Source of the DNA: Paramacrobiotus metropolitanus
Taxonomy: Eukaryota > Tardigrada > Eutardigrada > Parachela > Macrobiotidae
Direction: 5' to 3'
Assembly (NCBI RefSeq): GCF_019649055.1
Contig: NW_026570373.1
Span: 209,665-273,664, forward strand
DNA: 64,000 bases
A program made the translations under genes and the position numbers. The notes under the pieces were generated by a model. The model was not told the origin of the DNA. It made no database searches and saw nothing but the letters and a program-made list of their open reading frames with translations. Position 1 is the stretch's first letter; each line of letters begins with the position of its first letter. This document shows, in pieces, positions 44,466 to 57,161 of the stretch.

Positions 44466-47400
44466 ATGTACATTTATGGAGGGGAAGATGTCAGATCTCA
44501 TCCCGTGTACGCGTGGAACAGTGTTGATGTCTTGACGGAGAGCGGTCTTTTCCAGCACGGCGAAGTGATCGATGTGGCGGAAAACGGTCTGATCGTGGAT
44601 TTCCACTGCAATGAACAACGCTCGCAGTTAGTCAGCTACGACAAAATCTTCAGCGCTTCCACTGCCCCCTGCTCCGCGGGGTACCATATCTGGTACTTAG
44701 AACTGCGAAAGAACCCCGCCGTAAAGGAGAACGCCAGCGTGCAAGTTTTGTGGCGCGCACATCCAGGCGCTGCGTGGCTCTGGTATCCTGGCCGGCTGCT
44801 TAGCAAGCCTATGTTCTTCCCCTTCTATGTGGACCTGCTCATCGTCCAGATACAGCCTGGTGGCTGGCAATCTGCGGAACTCTTCCCCGGCCAGCAAGTG
44901 CGTTTTCCGCCGTCCCGGGAAGCTCTGGCCAAACGAGCGCTGCGGCCGAACGCCTTCGTGGTGCGGGAGTGTCGTTTGCCGAAGCATAACTGGTTGACCG
45001 GGACGGATGATCGCCGTCGTCGTCAGCTCAAGGCCTGGTGGAGTGTGCGTGTTGTCTCGGTGCAGAACGCAGTGGCTAGGCTCCTGCAGCCCAGTGATGC
45101 ACGGCCGCTGACGAAAAAAAATTTGGTGCGTAATGGTAAATCTGATAAATAACTGCTAGTACATTTTTATTATGTTTATCAGCTTATTTATGTTTTTATT
45201 TGCTATTGTTAGGAAAACAAAGCAGACGTTATTAGTAAAACAAAGCAGACTGCAGAGACTGATCATGAGGTCTTTCCATCAAGAATTAATAATTTTTTAA
45301 TCGTAAGGGGAGGCTATGTTTAAGCGAGTGTTAATCAATTGCTAAATTAATGTACAATATACTGTACACATACAAAATTTATTATAATAATTATATAGTA
45401 CCCATAAGGCCATAATATAGGTAATCGATAAAAGTTGGTGTATATTCGGAGAATTTAAATAGTAAAAATGAATATCAAATAAAACCAAATAGTACGTATA
45501 CCGGTATACGTATGCAGGATATATTAGTTTGTACAGTAAGTAATCCAAAATTAATAAATGAATGGAGAGCTTTATGGTGCCCGCTCGGGATGCATGGTAT
45601 TGTACAGATATGTTAAACGGCGATGCTTTGATTATGTTGTTCGTCAGGTTGGACAGAAACGCGAGAACGATTTCGCGTTGGAGAACGAGTGCCCTCGGGA
45701 GAACATTGACCACGATGATTCCGGCATGCCGTCCCGAAAGAAACGCAAAACCGACGCCGATAGCGAGCAGCCGGACATGGACGCCCGGATTCCCACGGAA
45801 ACGCATCTCCTTTGTGAGATCTTCCAGTCACTGGACACCACCAGCCGTCAGAAACTGCGCCGCGTGTGTCCGTTGTGGAACACCGTCTTGACCGGCGCCG
45901 ACAGCGTACACACGGTGCGGGTGTCCTTCGCGATGACCCCGGCGTTGATCGGCGTATACGGCGCGGTCGGTAGTATGTTCAAATGCCTGCACACTACAAC
46001 ACAGTGGTTGATCGTGGAGCATGTCGGGTGCGGGGAGGTGGGGGCGGTCCTGACGGTGATTGGCCGGATGCTGCGGACGTTTCACATCAAGGAGATCGTC
46101 TTCCATAAGGTGAACTTCGAGTGGAGTGAGAGTGTTGACTTTCCCATCGCGGATGAAGTGATTGTTCCGGAGGAGCAGAGTCAGGATGTGATGCAGAATA
46201 TCTGGCGTCTGGCGGGGGTGTTGAAGGTTTGGGCGGCGTTCTGCGAGGCATTACGGCTGTGGCGGTGTGAATTCCGTTGCATGGGCCAGATGGCCGCCGT
46301 TATTCCGCGCGCGACGATTCCGCTCGATGCAGCGGATCTTCCCGAACAGTTCTGGGATCTCTATGAGGCGCATCTGGCGCGTGATGGATTGGAGCTGGAG
46401 TATTTTGCGGAAAAGATTCGCGCCGGATCCGCAGTCTTTCGCCATGTTGTTACTGAGGTAAAAGCCAGTAGAAAAATGCAGTACAATTTATCATTTTAAA
46501 TCTTGGTCACTAGCATGAAGTGGTATCGTAGAATAATTAGCGGTAACTTCAACAAATGCAGCCGCTTATACGTTGATCGGGCTGCTTTTTCTTTAATAAA
46601 AGTAATTGACCAATTCACATAAAGGACGGACTAACATTCTATTGGTCGATTGTCTAATATCGTCCAGCAGGTGTAGATTGTACAGACTGCTGCTGCATTT
46701 GTTGTGTATTTCACTGCTTTCACTTTTTTTCTGATCTTAAAAAGTGAAATTTTTTTAATTGGCTAAGGGGCCTGATAGCTACATATTTTTTGGAAATTTC
46801 GCCAGGAATTTTCTCTTTAATACAGGCTATGTTAAGAAACACAGGCCTAATTCTTCAACAGCTGAGTTTCGCCGCGCAGTTTTTGCTTTGCATAATGGTG
46901 GATTCGTTTTCTGGCTGCAGCAGATTTCGAAACGCAGGATGCCAATTCAGCTGTGCTATCGTTATCTTTGAGATGTAAGCCCCAGGATAAATCTACAAAA
47001 TGTACGCGTAGTCGCATACGTGGACGATTTTCCATGAACAGTAGGGAAGCAATGGAGCGGAAGTCAAACACCAGCATACAGTGGATGTTTTCTGGGCCTT
47101 GCTCATCGCCACTCTGCACACACAGTGGCACACCGAGCCATACACAACGGTTTTTCTAAGAAAAAAACAAAAATGAAAGCAAGTCTTGCTTAAGCTTCTA
47201 CATTTAATTATTATAATGTTTTTGTAATTCGTGAATATATTTGCGTTCAGCTGTGATCGTACCTTCTTGTTTGACAACTGCTTAGCCAGCATGATCCGTG
47301 CTGGTAGACGCACTTGAATCTTCTCGCGAATGATCTGTTTGACTGACTCCACCACTCATATTAATTTTTTGGTCGAAACTAGCGACTGAGTAAATAAAGC

Positions 47401-47939
47401 GCAGTAAAAAAACATTTTTTATGAGATGATATCCAGATTCCTACGATTTTCACCTAGTCATTTAGTGTCGAAAGCAATGCTGTAACTGCATATTGTACAC
47501 AGCGATCTACACCTGCTGAAAATGCGAGACGGAAACCACGTGACTAGTTTACCACGTGGTTGAATATGTGAATTGGTCAATTGTCGGTTTTGCCTGCGGT
47601 AATAGTATTACTAGTCGTCGACAGAAAATTACAGTTCGATTTGATAAAAATAAAATGTGATAAGAAATAACACTTATGGTAATAAGAAAACAGATGTAAA
47701 TGTCGACGTTGATCGTTTGCAGTTGCTGGAGGGTTATCAAAGTTGTGATCCGCGATTGACGACGCATTATCGTGGCAAGACGTGGACGGAGGAGAATCTC
47801 CAGGATCTGGATGTCTCCCAGCTGACCACCATCACACTGCGGGCGTTGGGAGGTGTTGTCTGGCGCCCCCGTCGCTGAGGAAGATGTCGATGAGCAGGAT
47901 AACTGCGAAATTGGCGACTGTGAAGACGATGGCGAATAG
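44466..47939 (+). CDS. Unit 2: Tudor/Agenet-like plus F-box protein, subfamily B (best-preserved copy)
   Basis: Exon 1 44466-45125 (220 codons), exon 2 45648-46457 (270 codons), exon 3 from 47723. Donors TTG/GTGCGT and GAG/GTAAAA and acceptors GTCAG and TGCAG recur at the same places in all units. Exon 1: HGEVIDVAENGLIVDF at 31-46 and SVQVLWRAHPGAAWLWYPGR at 91-110 resemble the two Agenet/Tudor-like modules of FMRP. Exon 2: a basic RKKRK stretch, then the F-box from about residue 268 (IPTETHLLCEIFQSLD, KLRRVCPLWNTVL), then an LRR-like tail (IKEIVFHKVNF, LRLWRCEFRC). F-box proteins recruit substrates to SCF ubiquitin ligases. Exon 3 shifts frame after TLRAL and stops at 47878; the acidic tail seen in unit 4 survives in the next frame to TAG 47937-47939. 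So the product is ~541 aa without the tail. Functions are inferred from domain patterns. Confidence 0.8.
45126..45647 (+). other. Intron 1 of unit 2
   Basis: AT-rich; no embedded gene recognised. Confidence 0.55.
46847..47355 (-). CDS. Possible small gene nested in intron 2 of unit 2, opposite strand
   Basis: Two minus-strand open blocks are joined by a good intron: 47355-47263 (ESVKQIIREKIQVRLPARIM...LSNKK), donor GTACGA, acceptor TTTTTTTCTTAG, then 47155-46847 to a TAG. The joined frame gives up to 133 codons. The first block has no ATG in frame (it opens GTG just after a TGA), so an upstream exon would be needed or the model is wrong. The string NRPRMRLRVHFVDLSW faintly recalls the centromere pseudo-GTPase CENP-M; I do not trust this without a search. 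No counterpart is seen in the introns of the other units. Confidence 0.3.
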
Positions 47940-48409
47940 TTCCGCTTTAACGAGCTCTTAGCTGTCACTAATTAGTTCACGGTGTACAACTTTATCGGTG
48001 TGCTGGTAGCGAGCGAAACTGAATAGGTCGTAATTTTTTTACCGGAATGCACGTACGTACTGTAGATCAAATTTAATATTGTACTTACTTGAATTCAGTG
48101 TTTGCTGGAATGTTTATCGATGAGTTTTTATCGCCTACCGCGCTATCCGGAGCCCGACGACCGGGTGCGCTTAATGATGTTTTTTTGTTTAATGCAAGTG
48201 CGGCATTAAAGGACATACGTGTGATGCCGTATGATGAAAATACGTACAAACTTCAAAACATTAAATTAAGCAGTTGTACGTACGTATGGAACAAATACTT
48301 TTGAAATTAATGAAATCATTCAGTGCTACTGAATCTCACAGAGTTCTTTGGTGTTTATTTCACGTACATGCGACAACTTTTTTCTGGTGTTGTTCGTAAT
48401 GGTTGGCAG

Positions 48410-49941
48410 AGAATGGAATACGATGTGATCCGCAAATTTCATGCACTGTTCGGGGTGAAGGAAAATGACCAACCGAATGGCTCTGAAATGCCGTCTTTGG
48501 ACGCTGTTGGGAAGCGCAAAACCCCGAAAACGCCGCACCCCCGAATATGGGAACGGATGCGTGATTCCCATGGATACGCATCTGCTACACGAGACCTTCG
48601 ACTCACTGGACAGCGTCAGGCGTGCGAAACTGCGTCGCGTGCGTCCGCTGTGGAGTTCTGTCTTAACCGGCGCCGACAACGGTCAAATTTTGCGGGTATT
48701 TTATTGACCGATGTAGCGCAGTGAACCCCTCTTCGCGCCCGGACCCAGGGAACTTCCTGCGGGTGTACTTCGCTGTGGGGGGTATGCTTAAGGCCATCGA
48801 TCCCTCCACGCAACGCCTGATTATCGAGGAGGTGGGCGATGAGCTCCTGTACCATGCGGTACTCGTCTGTCGCTGGTTGCTGCGGCATGCCCACATCCGC
48901 CAGCTCATCCTCCACCGGGTGGACATTAACTCGGATGATCGGCTGACAGAGTTTCCCATTGCGGAGGCGTATAAGGGGGTGGGGCGCGTGTTTATCCGAC
49001 GGTTGGCGGCGGCTCTGGCAGCACTGGCGCCGTTCTGCGATGAAGTACGGCTGCGGCATTGCAATTTCAGTTGCAGCGGCCGGATGAAGGCCGTTATTCC
49101 GCAGGCGAGGATTCGGCTGGATGCAGTGGATATTGCCGGACAGTTTTGGGATGTCTGTGAGGCCCATTTGTCGCGTGAGGGGTTGAATCGAGAGGCAACG
49201 GCCGAATGGATTCGCACCGGGTCGAAAGGTTTTCGCAAGATGGTTGCCGAGGTAAAATTCTGTAAATCGCTCGAGTCTTCGCATGCGGTTATTCTTTTTT
49301 AGTTGTTAGTTGTTAATTTACTACAGCAAGTTTTAGTAATTGTTAGAATTTATATTATGAGATAATTATAGTCACGGGAACAGAAACCGGAAGCGTCGCA
49401 TACACTGGTGTTGTTCTGTTATGTTCTGTTCATTCAACGTTATACAAGCTGGTTGCTTATATAGCACACGGTACATTCACGATATTAGTAAGTTACTGCA
49501 CCTAAACATCTGATAAACAAGGGGATTGGTGACCTGGGTGCACCGTACACTCATAGATCAGCTAGTAAGACAATGGTCATAGTTCACAAGTACATGACAC
49601 ATCATTAGTGTATATTATATTGGTAATATAATTTCTAACAGTAATAAGAATTATTAATTTTTGGCCGAGGAAAGGATGTAGGAAACGAATAAGAACACAA
49701 TGAAAAAAATGCGGAAATTAAGATTTGAACTTGGATGTTCGTCGTCTAGCTTCTCCGGGGTTACCATAGCTGTGATCCGCGACTGACGACGCACTATCGT
49801 GGCAAAGAGTGGACGGAGAAGAGTCTGAACGATCTTTACACCTCCAAACTGACCACCATCACGCTGCGCGCCTTGAAAGAAGTTCTGCCCGTAGAATGGG
49901 AAGTTTTCGCGAAACAGTATACGGTATACCCAGTGTTATGA
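48410..49941 (+). pseudogene. Unit 3: F-box family copy, subfamily A, without exon 1
   Basis: Exon 2 48410-49251 and exon 3 49750-49941. No Tudor-like exon is found between unit 2 and this copy, so it is a partial duplicate. Exon 2 has two frameshifts: one between 48510 and 48570 (a net four-base gain in the KRK...PEYG linker relative to unit 5) and one near 48700 just after LRV. The F-box lies in the middle frame (DTHLLHETFDSLD, RRVRPLWSSVL). The LRR-like tail (LILHRVDINSDD, VRLRHCNFSC) and QFWDVCEAHL, which unit 1 has lost, are in the last frame. Exon 3 (LTTHYRGKEWTEKSL) ends early (YTVYPVL) owing to an insertion near the end. Confidence 0.8.
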
Positions 49942-50386
49942 TGAAGTTGCATGACGAATAATTCCTGCCAGATGACGCTGCAATGGCCAGTTGGTTCACT
50001 GCGCGATTAGCTTTCACCGGTGTGTTTTACTTTTGCCTGAGACAAATTTGTCGTATTTTTTTCTGCCATAGTGCATATACTAAAGTGTAACGCTATAGTT
50101 AAACCAGGCCTTTGCTAAACCGTTAATTATGCGTTACGCTGTTCTGTGCCGACGACCGGATGTGTTTTGAACGAGGCTGGGTAAATCGTTCGTATGCGGA
50201 CTGTGGCAGAATCGGCAACAATTGCCAATAAATTGTTGAATTGATCAGCATAAAATTAATATAATTACAAACGTTGCGAGTATTCTCTCAGGTCAGTTAT
50301 TCCGTTGTAAATTGTAAACTGCTGCATGATACAGTGGACGGGACGGGGCAAAGATAACGAAAGCCTGAAGCTGAAAGGTACTCGTA
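49942..50386. other. 3' flank of unit 3
   Basis: Matches the 3' flank of unit 1 in part (CCAGATGACGCTGCAA, TTTTTTCTGCCA, CTAAAGTGTAACGCTATA), supporting duplication of units 1 and 3 from one ancestor. Confidence 0.6.
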
Positions 50387-51227
50387 GGCCTCGTCCCCAA
50401 TCTGTAGCGTATCTCGTTACGATACAGCACCGTAGCTACTAGCTAGTTTCGCTGCAGTACAGAAATGGGACACTCTTTGGTGCTTGCCACCAAGGTACAG
50501 TACAGGCTTCGCATATCGAAACTGGGCTCGCTATCGGTTTCCTGTATTGAATCCTCAGCTTTGGCCCCATATCGCTGTATTTGCGTCCCATCGCTCCGAT
50601 CGCATATCGCACTGTTTACCAGTTTTTATGTGTGCTCTGTGTGTTTTTATGTGTGGTGAAAAATTCGAAGTTTGTTTCAGGAATTTAGATTCTTGGGTTG
50701 ATTGTTTTTATGCCATCATTCTAATTAGTTCCTAGTGTGAATTGTGAAATGTTTATTCCCTGGATTGAAAGTTTTTTCGTTTGGCATCATAGTCCACACT
50801 TCGCAGTTGGTGGTGCACTGATGAGACATCAGTTGCATTTTCAAGCCATCCGCGCAATTTATTTTGACAAGCGTACAATAATAATAATTGTAGTGGTTAA
50901 TAAGTGGTACATACGGATAACAATTCGCAAAATCAAGTCTTCTTTTCCCAGCCTCGCTTTTTCCTCCCAATCAGTATTATGTGGTATTTGGTAATGAATG
51001 GCAATTCAGTTTTATGTTAATATGTTCGAAGGATACCGCAGGATACCGTATCAGAGAGTTATGAATACGGGACGCATTAGGTTACGGAGCATACCCCCGT
51101 CCCTAATCTTTTCACGGGTAACGAGATACGCGAAGCGAGAACCGCCATACCGTATCGCGTATCTCCTATTCTGGGACGGTGGTGCCCTGTACCGTAACGA
51201 GATTCGCTACAGATTGGGGACGAGGCC
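50387..51227. mobile_element. Fold-back element, ~840 bp
   Basis: GGCCTCGTCCCCAATCTGTA followed by GCGTATCTCGTTACG at 50387-50421 is repeated in inverted form at about 51190-51227. TA lies next to both ends (50385-50386 and 51229-51230, with one base offset). Short open frames inside are not convincing. It sits between units 3 and 4. Confidence 0.65.
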
Positions 51228-51571
51228 GTAGACTCGTAGTGGATATGGAGAGTTCACCTAAAACTAAACGCGGCCGCAGTTGCAGCTACTTGCTGTATAT
51301 ACTATCAAGCCGTGGAAACGTGTAATTAAATCTACCTCAACACGAATGAAAACAATCAACCATTGCACCGTTTTCAAGGGTAGGCTACGCGCCTTGACAG
51401 CAGAAAGCAGACGTGTGTGTAAATATTCAGCCTGCGCAATGCCCTACCGCCCGCGTACGAGACTTAGAATCTGTTTCGCAGTGCATCTCACTTCTGCGCA
51501 TTACCAGGTTTCAGTAGACTTCTTCTTCATGCGTGTTGTTAGTTCACAATCAGTTTCCACTTCCCTGAGTT

Positions 51572-51576
51572 TATAA
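51572..51576 (+). promoter_or_regulatory. Candidate TATA box of unit 4
   Basis: TATAA within GAGTTTATAACTTTTACTG, 111 bases before the ATG, conserved with unit 2. Confidence 0.4.
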
Positions 51577-53850
51577 CTTTTACTGTGCGTTTTCCTTTTT
51601 CAGTTTAGTTAATCATTTGAAATAATGTCCATCTTGTGATACTTGCAGTTTTGGTTCTCAATTCGTATGTGGGTTGCTATCTAAAAATGCATATTTATGG
51701 AGGGCAAAATTCCCGATCTCATCCCGTGTACGGGTGGAACAGTGTGGATGTGCTGACGGAGACCGGACTGTTCCAGCACGGCGAAGTGATCGACGTGGCG
51801 GAGAACGGGCTCATCGTGGATTTCCAGTGCAGCGAACAGCGCTCGCAGTGCGTCAGCTATGGCAAAATCTTCAGCGCTGCCATCGCCCCCTGTTCCGCAG
51901 GGTACCTGAGCTGGCACGACGAAGTGCAGATGAGCCCCGCCGTGACGGAGAACACCAGCGTGCAAGTTTTGTGGCGCGCACATTCAGGCGCTCCGTGGCT
52001 ATGATATTCTGGTCGACTCCTCAGCCAGGCGTTCTGCTTCCCCTATTACATCGACCTGCTGATCGTCCAAGTACAGCATGATGGCGGCCAATCAGCGGAA
52101 CTCTTCCCCGTCGAACAGGTGCGTTTTCCGCCGTCGAAGAAAGCGCTGGCCAAACGAGCGCTGCGGCCGAACGCCTTCGAGGTACGCGAGTGCCGTTTGC
52201 CGGAGAATAACTGGCTGACCGGGATAGATGATCGCCGTGCCCGTCAACTGAAAGCGTGGTGGAGTGTGCGTGTTGTGTCGGTTCGCAACGCGGTGGCTAA
52301 ACTCCTGCAGCCCAGAGATGCGAGACAACCGACACAGGCCAATTTGGTGCGTCTGTGACGGTATAAGTATTCAGTAAATACACTGAACTCTGTATTGATA
52401 CTTACATGATTATTAATTATTTTAAAAATTTTACAGTTCCTTGTACGGTATGTTAAGTATAAATTTTATAATTTTGAATCAGCACTTACTGATTATATTT
52501 TAATTGCAAAATTGGAAACGATTCTGTACATTAAGTTGGAACTTGTAAGTATGCGTTTAAACATAAAAAAAAGATAAGAAGTATACTATAAAAATAATAT
52601 TTTTTCATAGGATCATCGTTAAATGGAAAGGTTAAATACTCGATAAAAACGAAATATTTATGTGACACAAAAATAATACGAGTACAAACAAGAAACTGGA
52701 AACAAAAATAAGACATTGAAAAGAAAACTATACACAGGACCGTTTTCTGGGAAACTTCCTGTTTACGGGCTTGGCTACTCAGTATTAATTAGATTCAATC
52801 AAACAGAAAGTTCTGATAGCAAATAAATAAAAATAAGAATAAATTTGATAAATATAGTATACTTTATATGACATCTGAAGTACGGCAAATACAAGAATTT
52901 ATGTTGTCCGTTCGGGATGTGAGTACGTACTTTGTGTTCGCGTACGCTTCGAACGGTATTTTTTTATAATAATTATTATTGTATTTGTCAGGTTCGGCAG
53001 GCCACTGAGCAGGATATCGTGTTGGAGAACGACTCCTCCCGGGCGGATGATCAGCAAGATGACGCCGGCATGCCGTCCCGGAAGAAACTCAAACATCACG
53101 CCGATGACGGGCAGCCGGCGACAGACGCCCGGATTCCCACGCAGCCGCATCTGCTGCGCGAGATCTTCCAGTCACTAGACAGCGTCCGCCGTCTGCAACT
53201 GCGCCGCGTGTGTCCGCTGTGGAATACCGTCTTGACCGGGGCTGACAGCTCCCACACGGTCCGGGTATCCTTCGACATGGACCCGGGTGTTATATACGTC
53301 GCTGTGGGAAGTCTGCTCAAGTGCCTGGATCATTCCACACAACGGCTGATTGTCGAGGATGTCGGTGGCGGGGATGTGGGAGTGGTCATGACGGTGATGG
53401 GCCGGATGCTGCGGACCCTCCGCATCAAGACGATCGTCTTCCACCGGGTGTCTTTCGACTGGGATGATACTGATGAATTTCCCGTTGGGGAGGAGATTGT
53501 TCCGCAGGAGAACCAGCCTGAGGACCGGTTGACTTTGCAGAGGGGTATCACGCGTCTGGCGACGGTTTTGAAGGCGTGGGCGGGGTTCTGCGAGGAATTA
53601 CGATTGTGCCGGTGTAAATTCAGCTGCGACGACCTGATGGAAGCCGTTATTCCGCATGCGACGATCAAACTGGATGCAGCGGATATGGCCGAACAAATCT
53701 GGGGTCTCTATGAGACACATCTGTCGCGTGAGAGGTTGGATATCGAATATCTGGCGGAATGGATTCGCACGGGATCCGCAGCATTGCGCCGGATGGTTAC
53801 GGAGGTGAAAACCATTATCTAAGAGCTAGAAAATAAATGAATTAATCATC

Positions 53851-54102
53851 GACCGAAGCGAAGCGAAGGTCTTCGGTGTTCAAGAAAAAGGGCCTTTTGT
53901 CGGTCACATCGGTCATGTCGGTCACGCCTTCGTATTTTAAAATTCATAAGAGGGAAATAATGTTGAAAACTATATTTAACGAACACGAAAAATAATAAAA
54001 GAACACAGAAAACAAAAAAATAATAAATGAAAATTGGAATTTTGAAAAAAGATTAACCTGATAAAGTGTTTATTTAATTTTGTTTCCCGCTTCGCTTCGG
54101 TC
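53851..54102. repeat. 252-bp interval with 15-bp perfect inverted ends
   Basis: GACCGAAGCGAAGCG at 53851-53865 is complemented exactly at 54088-54102. Within intron 2 of unit 4; possibly a small MITE. Confidence 0.65.
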
Positions 54103-54250
54103 TTTCAGTGCGGTGCACTTGCCTAGGGTAGTTAACGATCAACAGTTCTAAAAATTACCGATCGGATTCTACTTTTCTGACGTAGAGTCTCGCGAGAAAA
54201 CCGAATCTGAAGTCAAAATAATATTAACAGTAAACGGAAATATATCCGCC

Positions 54251-54493
54251 TGTGGAAATCGGGCTATGGATTCTCCTAATTACAGCTATATATTTTATTG
54301 GGGCAAAATTATTACTACGTATTGGATTTCGGACGTCGAGAAACATTGTATTTATCTTTTTAATTATATAATTTTAACAGGAAATTAAATACATCCAACT
54401 GTGGAAATCGGGCTATGGATTCTCCTAATAAAAACTATATATTTTGATCGGGGCAGAATTATTATTACGCACTGGATTTCGGACGTCGCAAAA
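54251..54493. repeat. Tandem duplication, ~149-bp period, in intron 2 of unit 4
   Basis: TGTGGAAATCGGGCTATGGA recurs at 54251 and 54400, and TTGGATTTCGGACGTCG-type sequence ends both copies. Confidence 0.85.
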
Positions 54494-54885
54494 CAACTGT
54501 TATCAATTTAATTTAAATAAAATGTGCAAAGGGCTTTAACACTGATGTTTGTCGCGTGCAGTTTCTGGAGAATTATCAGAGCGCGGATCCGCGGTTGACG
54601 GTGCATTACCGTGGGAAACAGTGGACGGCGGAGAGCCTCAAAGATCTGGATCTTACCAAGCTGACCACCATTACGCTGCGGGCTTTGGCCGAAGCTCTGC
54701 CGGCCGCGTGGGAAGACGGTGAAGAGCAGAATAGTGAGGAAGTGGATGACAGCGAAGAAGATGATGAATAATTCCGCTTAGCGACTCTCTCAGCTGCCAA
54801 TTAGTCCACTGTGCGAAAAATTTTACCGGTTGTTTTTTGAAGTCCGAATTTTACGAGATCTTCTAGTTCTTTTCCGCGGAGCACA

Positions 54886-54891
54886 AATAAA
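54886..54891 (+). terminator. Poly(A) signal, unit 4
   Basis: AATAAA about 115 bases past the stop of exon 3. Confidence 0.5.
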
Positions 54892-57161
54892 ATATAGTGG
54901 TATAAACTTGTTTCCAAAGTTTTAGTAAAGACTTTTTATGGCCTACATTGTTCTGTGCCCGACGTCAGCCGTTTGCGGTTGATGTATTTCTTACGGAAGG
55001 AACGGGATTAATTGCCCATAAATTGCTGGAGTTTGGGAAATGATTCGCATGAAGACCAGTATGAATGGGGTTAATTTTCGCTCGGGGTTGCTCCACTTTA
55101 AACTGCAGCTGCTGAGTTCTAAGTGGTTTCAATACTGTACATAGTAACAAAATAACTCCATTCCGTGTTTTCACACCAAAATTCAAAGAATCACTTGTTC
55201 GTCGACAATCAAACGGCAGTGTGTCGGCTTCTTCCAGCTGAAACACATGAAACTAAGTATGTGAATTATGTTGTGATGGCCGGAATAGCTTAAGTATCGC
55301 GAACACACTGCACTCAACGCCGATCACCTGCAGATTACCTTAATTGACAACGGCAACAAATCAGGCGTGCCGAGGGTATACGAGGCGTAGCGTGCCTAGC
55401 CATTGTTATTTCAGATGAGACAGTAGCGCGAGGCATATGGGACTGCTTTACAAGCATCTGCAAAACTCCATTCGCAATCAGATCAAATAACGTTTAATGT
55501 CGTTTTCCTTTTGATGTCGTTTACTATAACAACATCTAAATAAAGTTATAAATACTTCCATATATATAGAGTGATCTAACCATGCTTTTGCGCAGACATT
55601 GTGCAAATCTGCTTAAGAGTTCACCGTCGAAGTTATATCTGCAGTTGTGCGATGCTTGCAGATCATGAAATTGAAAAGCTCATATTTTTGAATTGTGCTT
55701 ACAGTGAGTATGTCCCAGTAAATTTTCTAAACAGTCTCTGAATTAACGACAGTTGTTTTGTTTATGGAATGCTTGTATTAAGAGTGAATGCGTGTAGAAA
55801 TGTGAACTGCACTGGTGTTTTTCCCATAGACGCATATGCTTAACCTTTCAAAGCGTCTCATCCCAAATGACACAATAGAGCCGAAATCACACCTCATTAG
55901 CGATTGTGCCGTGGTCAATTACGGTATCCTTAACGTTAGGTAATAAATAACTGCTCATTACTGAGTGTTTTCACACGGAGATTTAAAGTACTGTATCATC
56001 TAGGCTTTACATCGAGTCATCACGTTTCACATCGAGTCATCACGTTTTACGTGCCTCCGTATTATACATATGTACGTATAGAAGTATGCACATTGCACAG
56101 ACGATCAACCGACTGGCAAGGTCGTTTCCATCAAGTCGAAAGACGCCAAATTATGGGAATAATCGTGCATGCTGGCCGGAAATATCCCCGCACAGTGCAG
56201 TCAGTGCAGGTCACCTGCAATTTGCGAATCATCCCAAAAAATAAGAAGGTGACCACTTTTTTCACAGCCCTTCACAACCTTTCGCTCGGTTAATTAATGC
56301 CTTCCGCGCACTACGTACGTGGTTGTACTTGCGTACGTACCATTACTCCGCTCACTACATATATTAGTTTGTTTGGCTTTTCACGTTCTGCCATGAAAAG
56401 TGGGAGAAAATTTTGCGATTGATTTTGCGCATCATCATTCAAAAAAATTTCATAAGAATGTCGCGTACCGGTGTATGTGAACGTACTAAATGTAAAAATA
56501 TAAGATCTGGGCCCGTTAATCGAGTGAAGAGAAATTAACGGCGTTTTCTAAATGGCGGCGCGTAATAAATGGCGTTTTCTGCGCTCTTTGCAGGAAGTAC
56601 TCGTATTAGCATTATCACATGAAAAATTTATAGAACGTGAGCCGAAATAATTTCAAGTAACACGTTAAAACGAACCGTCTTGCACTTGCCGGTAAACACA
56701 TTACACAGTTAACGGAGTTAAAGGAAGTGCCGGAACCAGGTTGTGCGCGAAATGAAAATTATGAAATATAGGTTGTGAAATGTGAACCGGGTGAGAGATC
56801 TTGAAACAAGCGTTCTCACCAATACCATCAATAAATTAAAGAATTTGTTTGGTCTGCGCCTGGAAACGGTAGGTTGTGACCCTAGATACACGCTGTGGGT
56901 GTGAGCACGGCATTTACAGGGAAACAGCAAAGCCATACATAGCTATTAGCTAGTGTATGGACCGGCTGCATGCGAGTCTTCCTGATTTGCAAGCTGGAAG
57001 AGATGCCTACTCATGCAGCTGCACAAGGCGCATTCAGACACGATGTGTGTGCATTTGTATTTACTTTCGAATTTTTCAATTTTTCGCATGTTAGCCGTCT
57101 TAACCGTTCCCACTTGCGGTACTTATTTACAGTACCTAGGTTTATTTCAAAGGGTTTCAAA
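54892..57161. other. Intergenic region between units 4 and 5
   Basis: No gene supported. Fragments around CTGGCCGGAA, TATCGCGAACAC and GGTCACCTGCA (55275-55340, 56170-56225) recur near 62010-62060, so they belong to the duplicated flank. A 20-bp tandem duplication (ATCGAGTCATCACGTTT, then CAC or TAC) is at 56011-56050. Confidence 0.5.

Larger units (their letters stand above)
51687..54771 (+). pseudogene. Unit 4: Tudor/Agenet-like plus F-box protein, subfamily B, one nonsense codon
   Basis: Exon 1 51687-52346 (220 codons), exon 2 52992-53804 (271 codons), exon 3 54562-54771 (69 codons and stop): 560 codons in frame except for one TGA at 52002-52004. The TGA stands where the relatives have Trp106 in WLWYPGRL, the core of the second Tudor-like module. 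Everything downstream stays in frame, so the lesion is recent, or a genome or assembly variant. Exon 2 holds RKKLKH, the F-box (IPTQPHLLREIFQSLD, QLRRVCPLWNTVL) and the LRR-like tail (IKTIVFHRVSFDWDD, LRLCRCKFSC). Exon 3 gives the full-length family C-terminus: LTVHYRGKQWTAESLKDL, TLRALAEALPAAW, and an acidic tail ending EEDDE. Poly(A) signal at 54886-54891. Confidence 0.82.

Noticed and set aside
48616-49284. 222- and 191-codon minus-strand frames
   Set aside because: Shadows of the unit 3 F-box exon; the same antisense openness recurs in all units.
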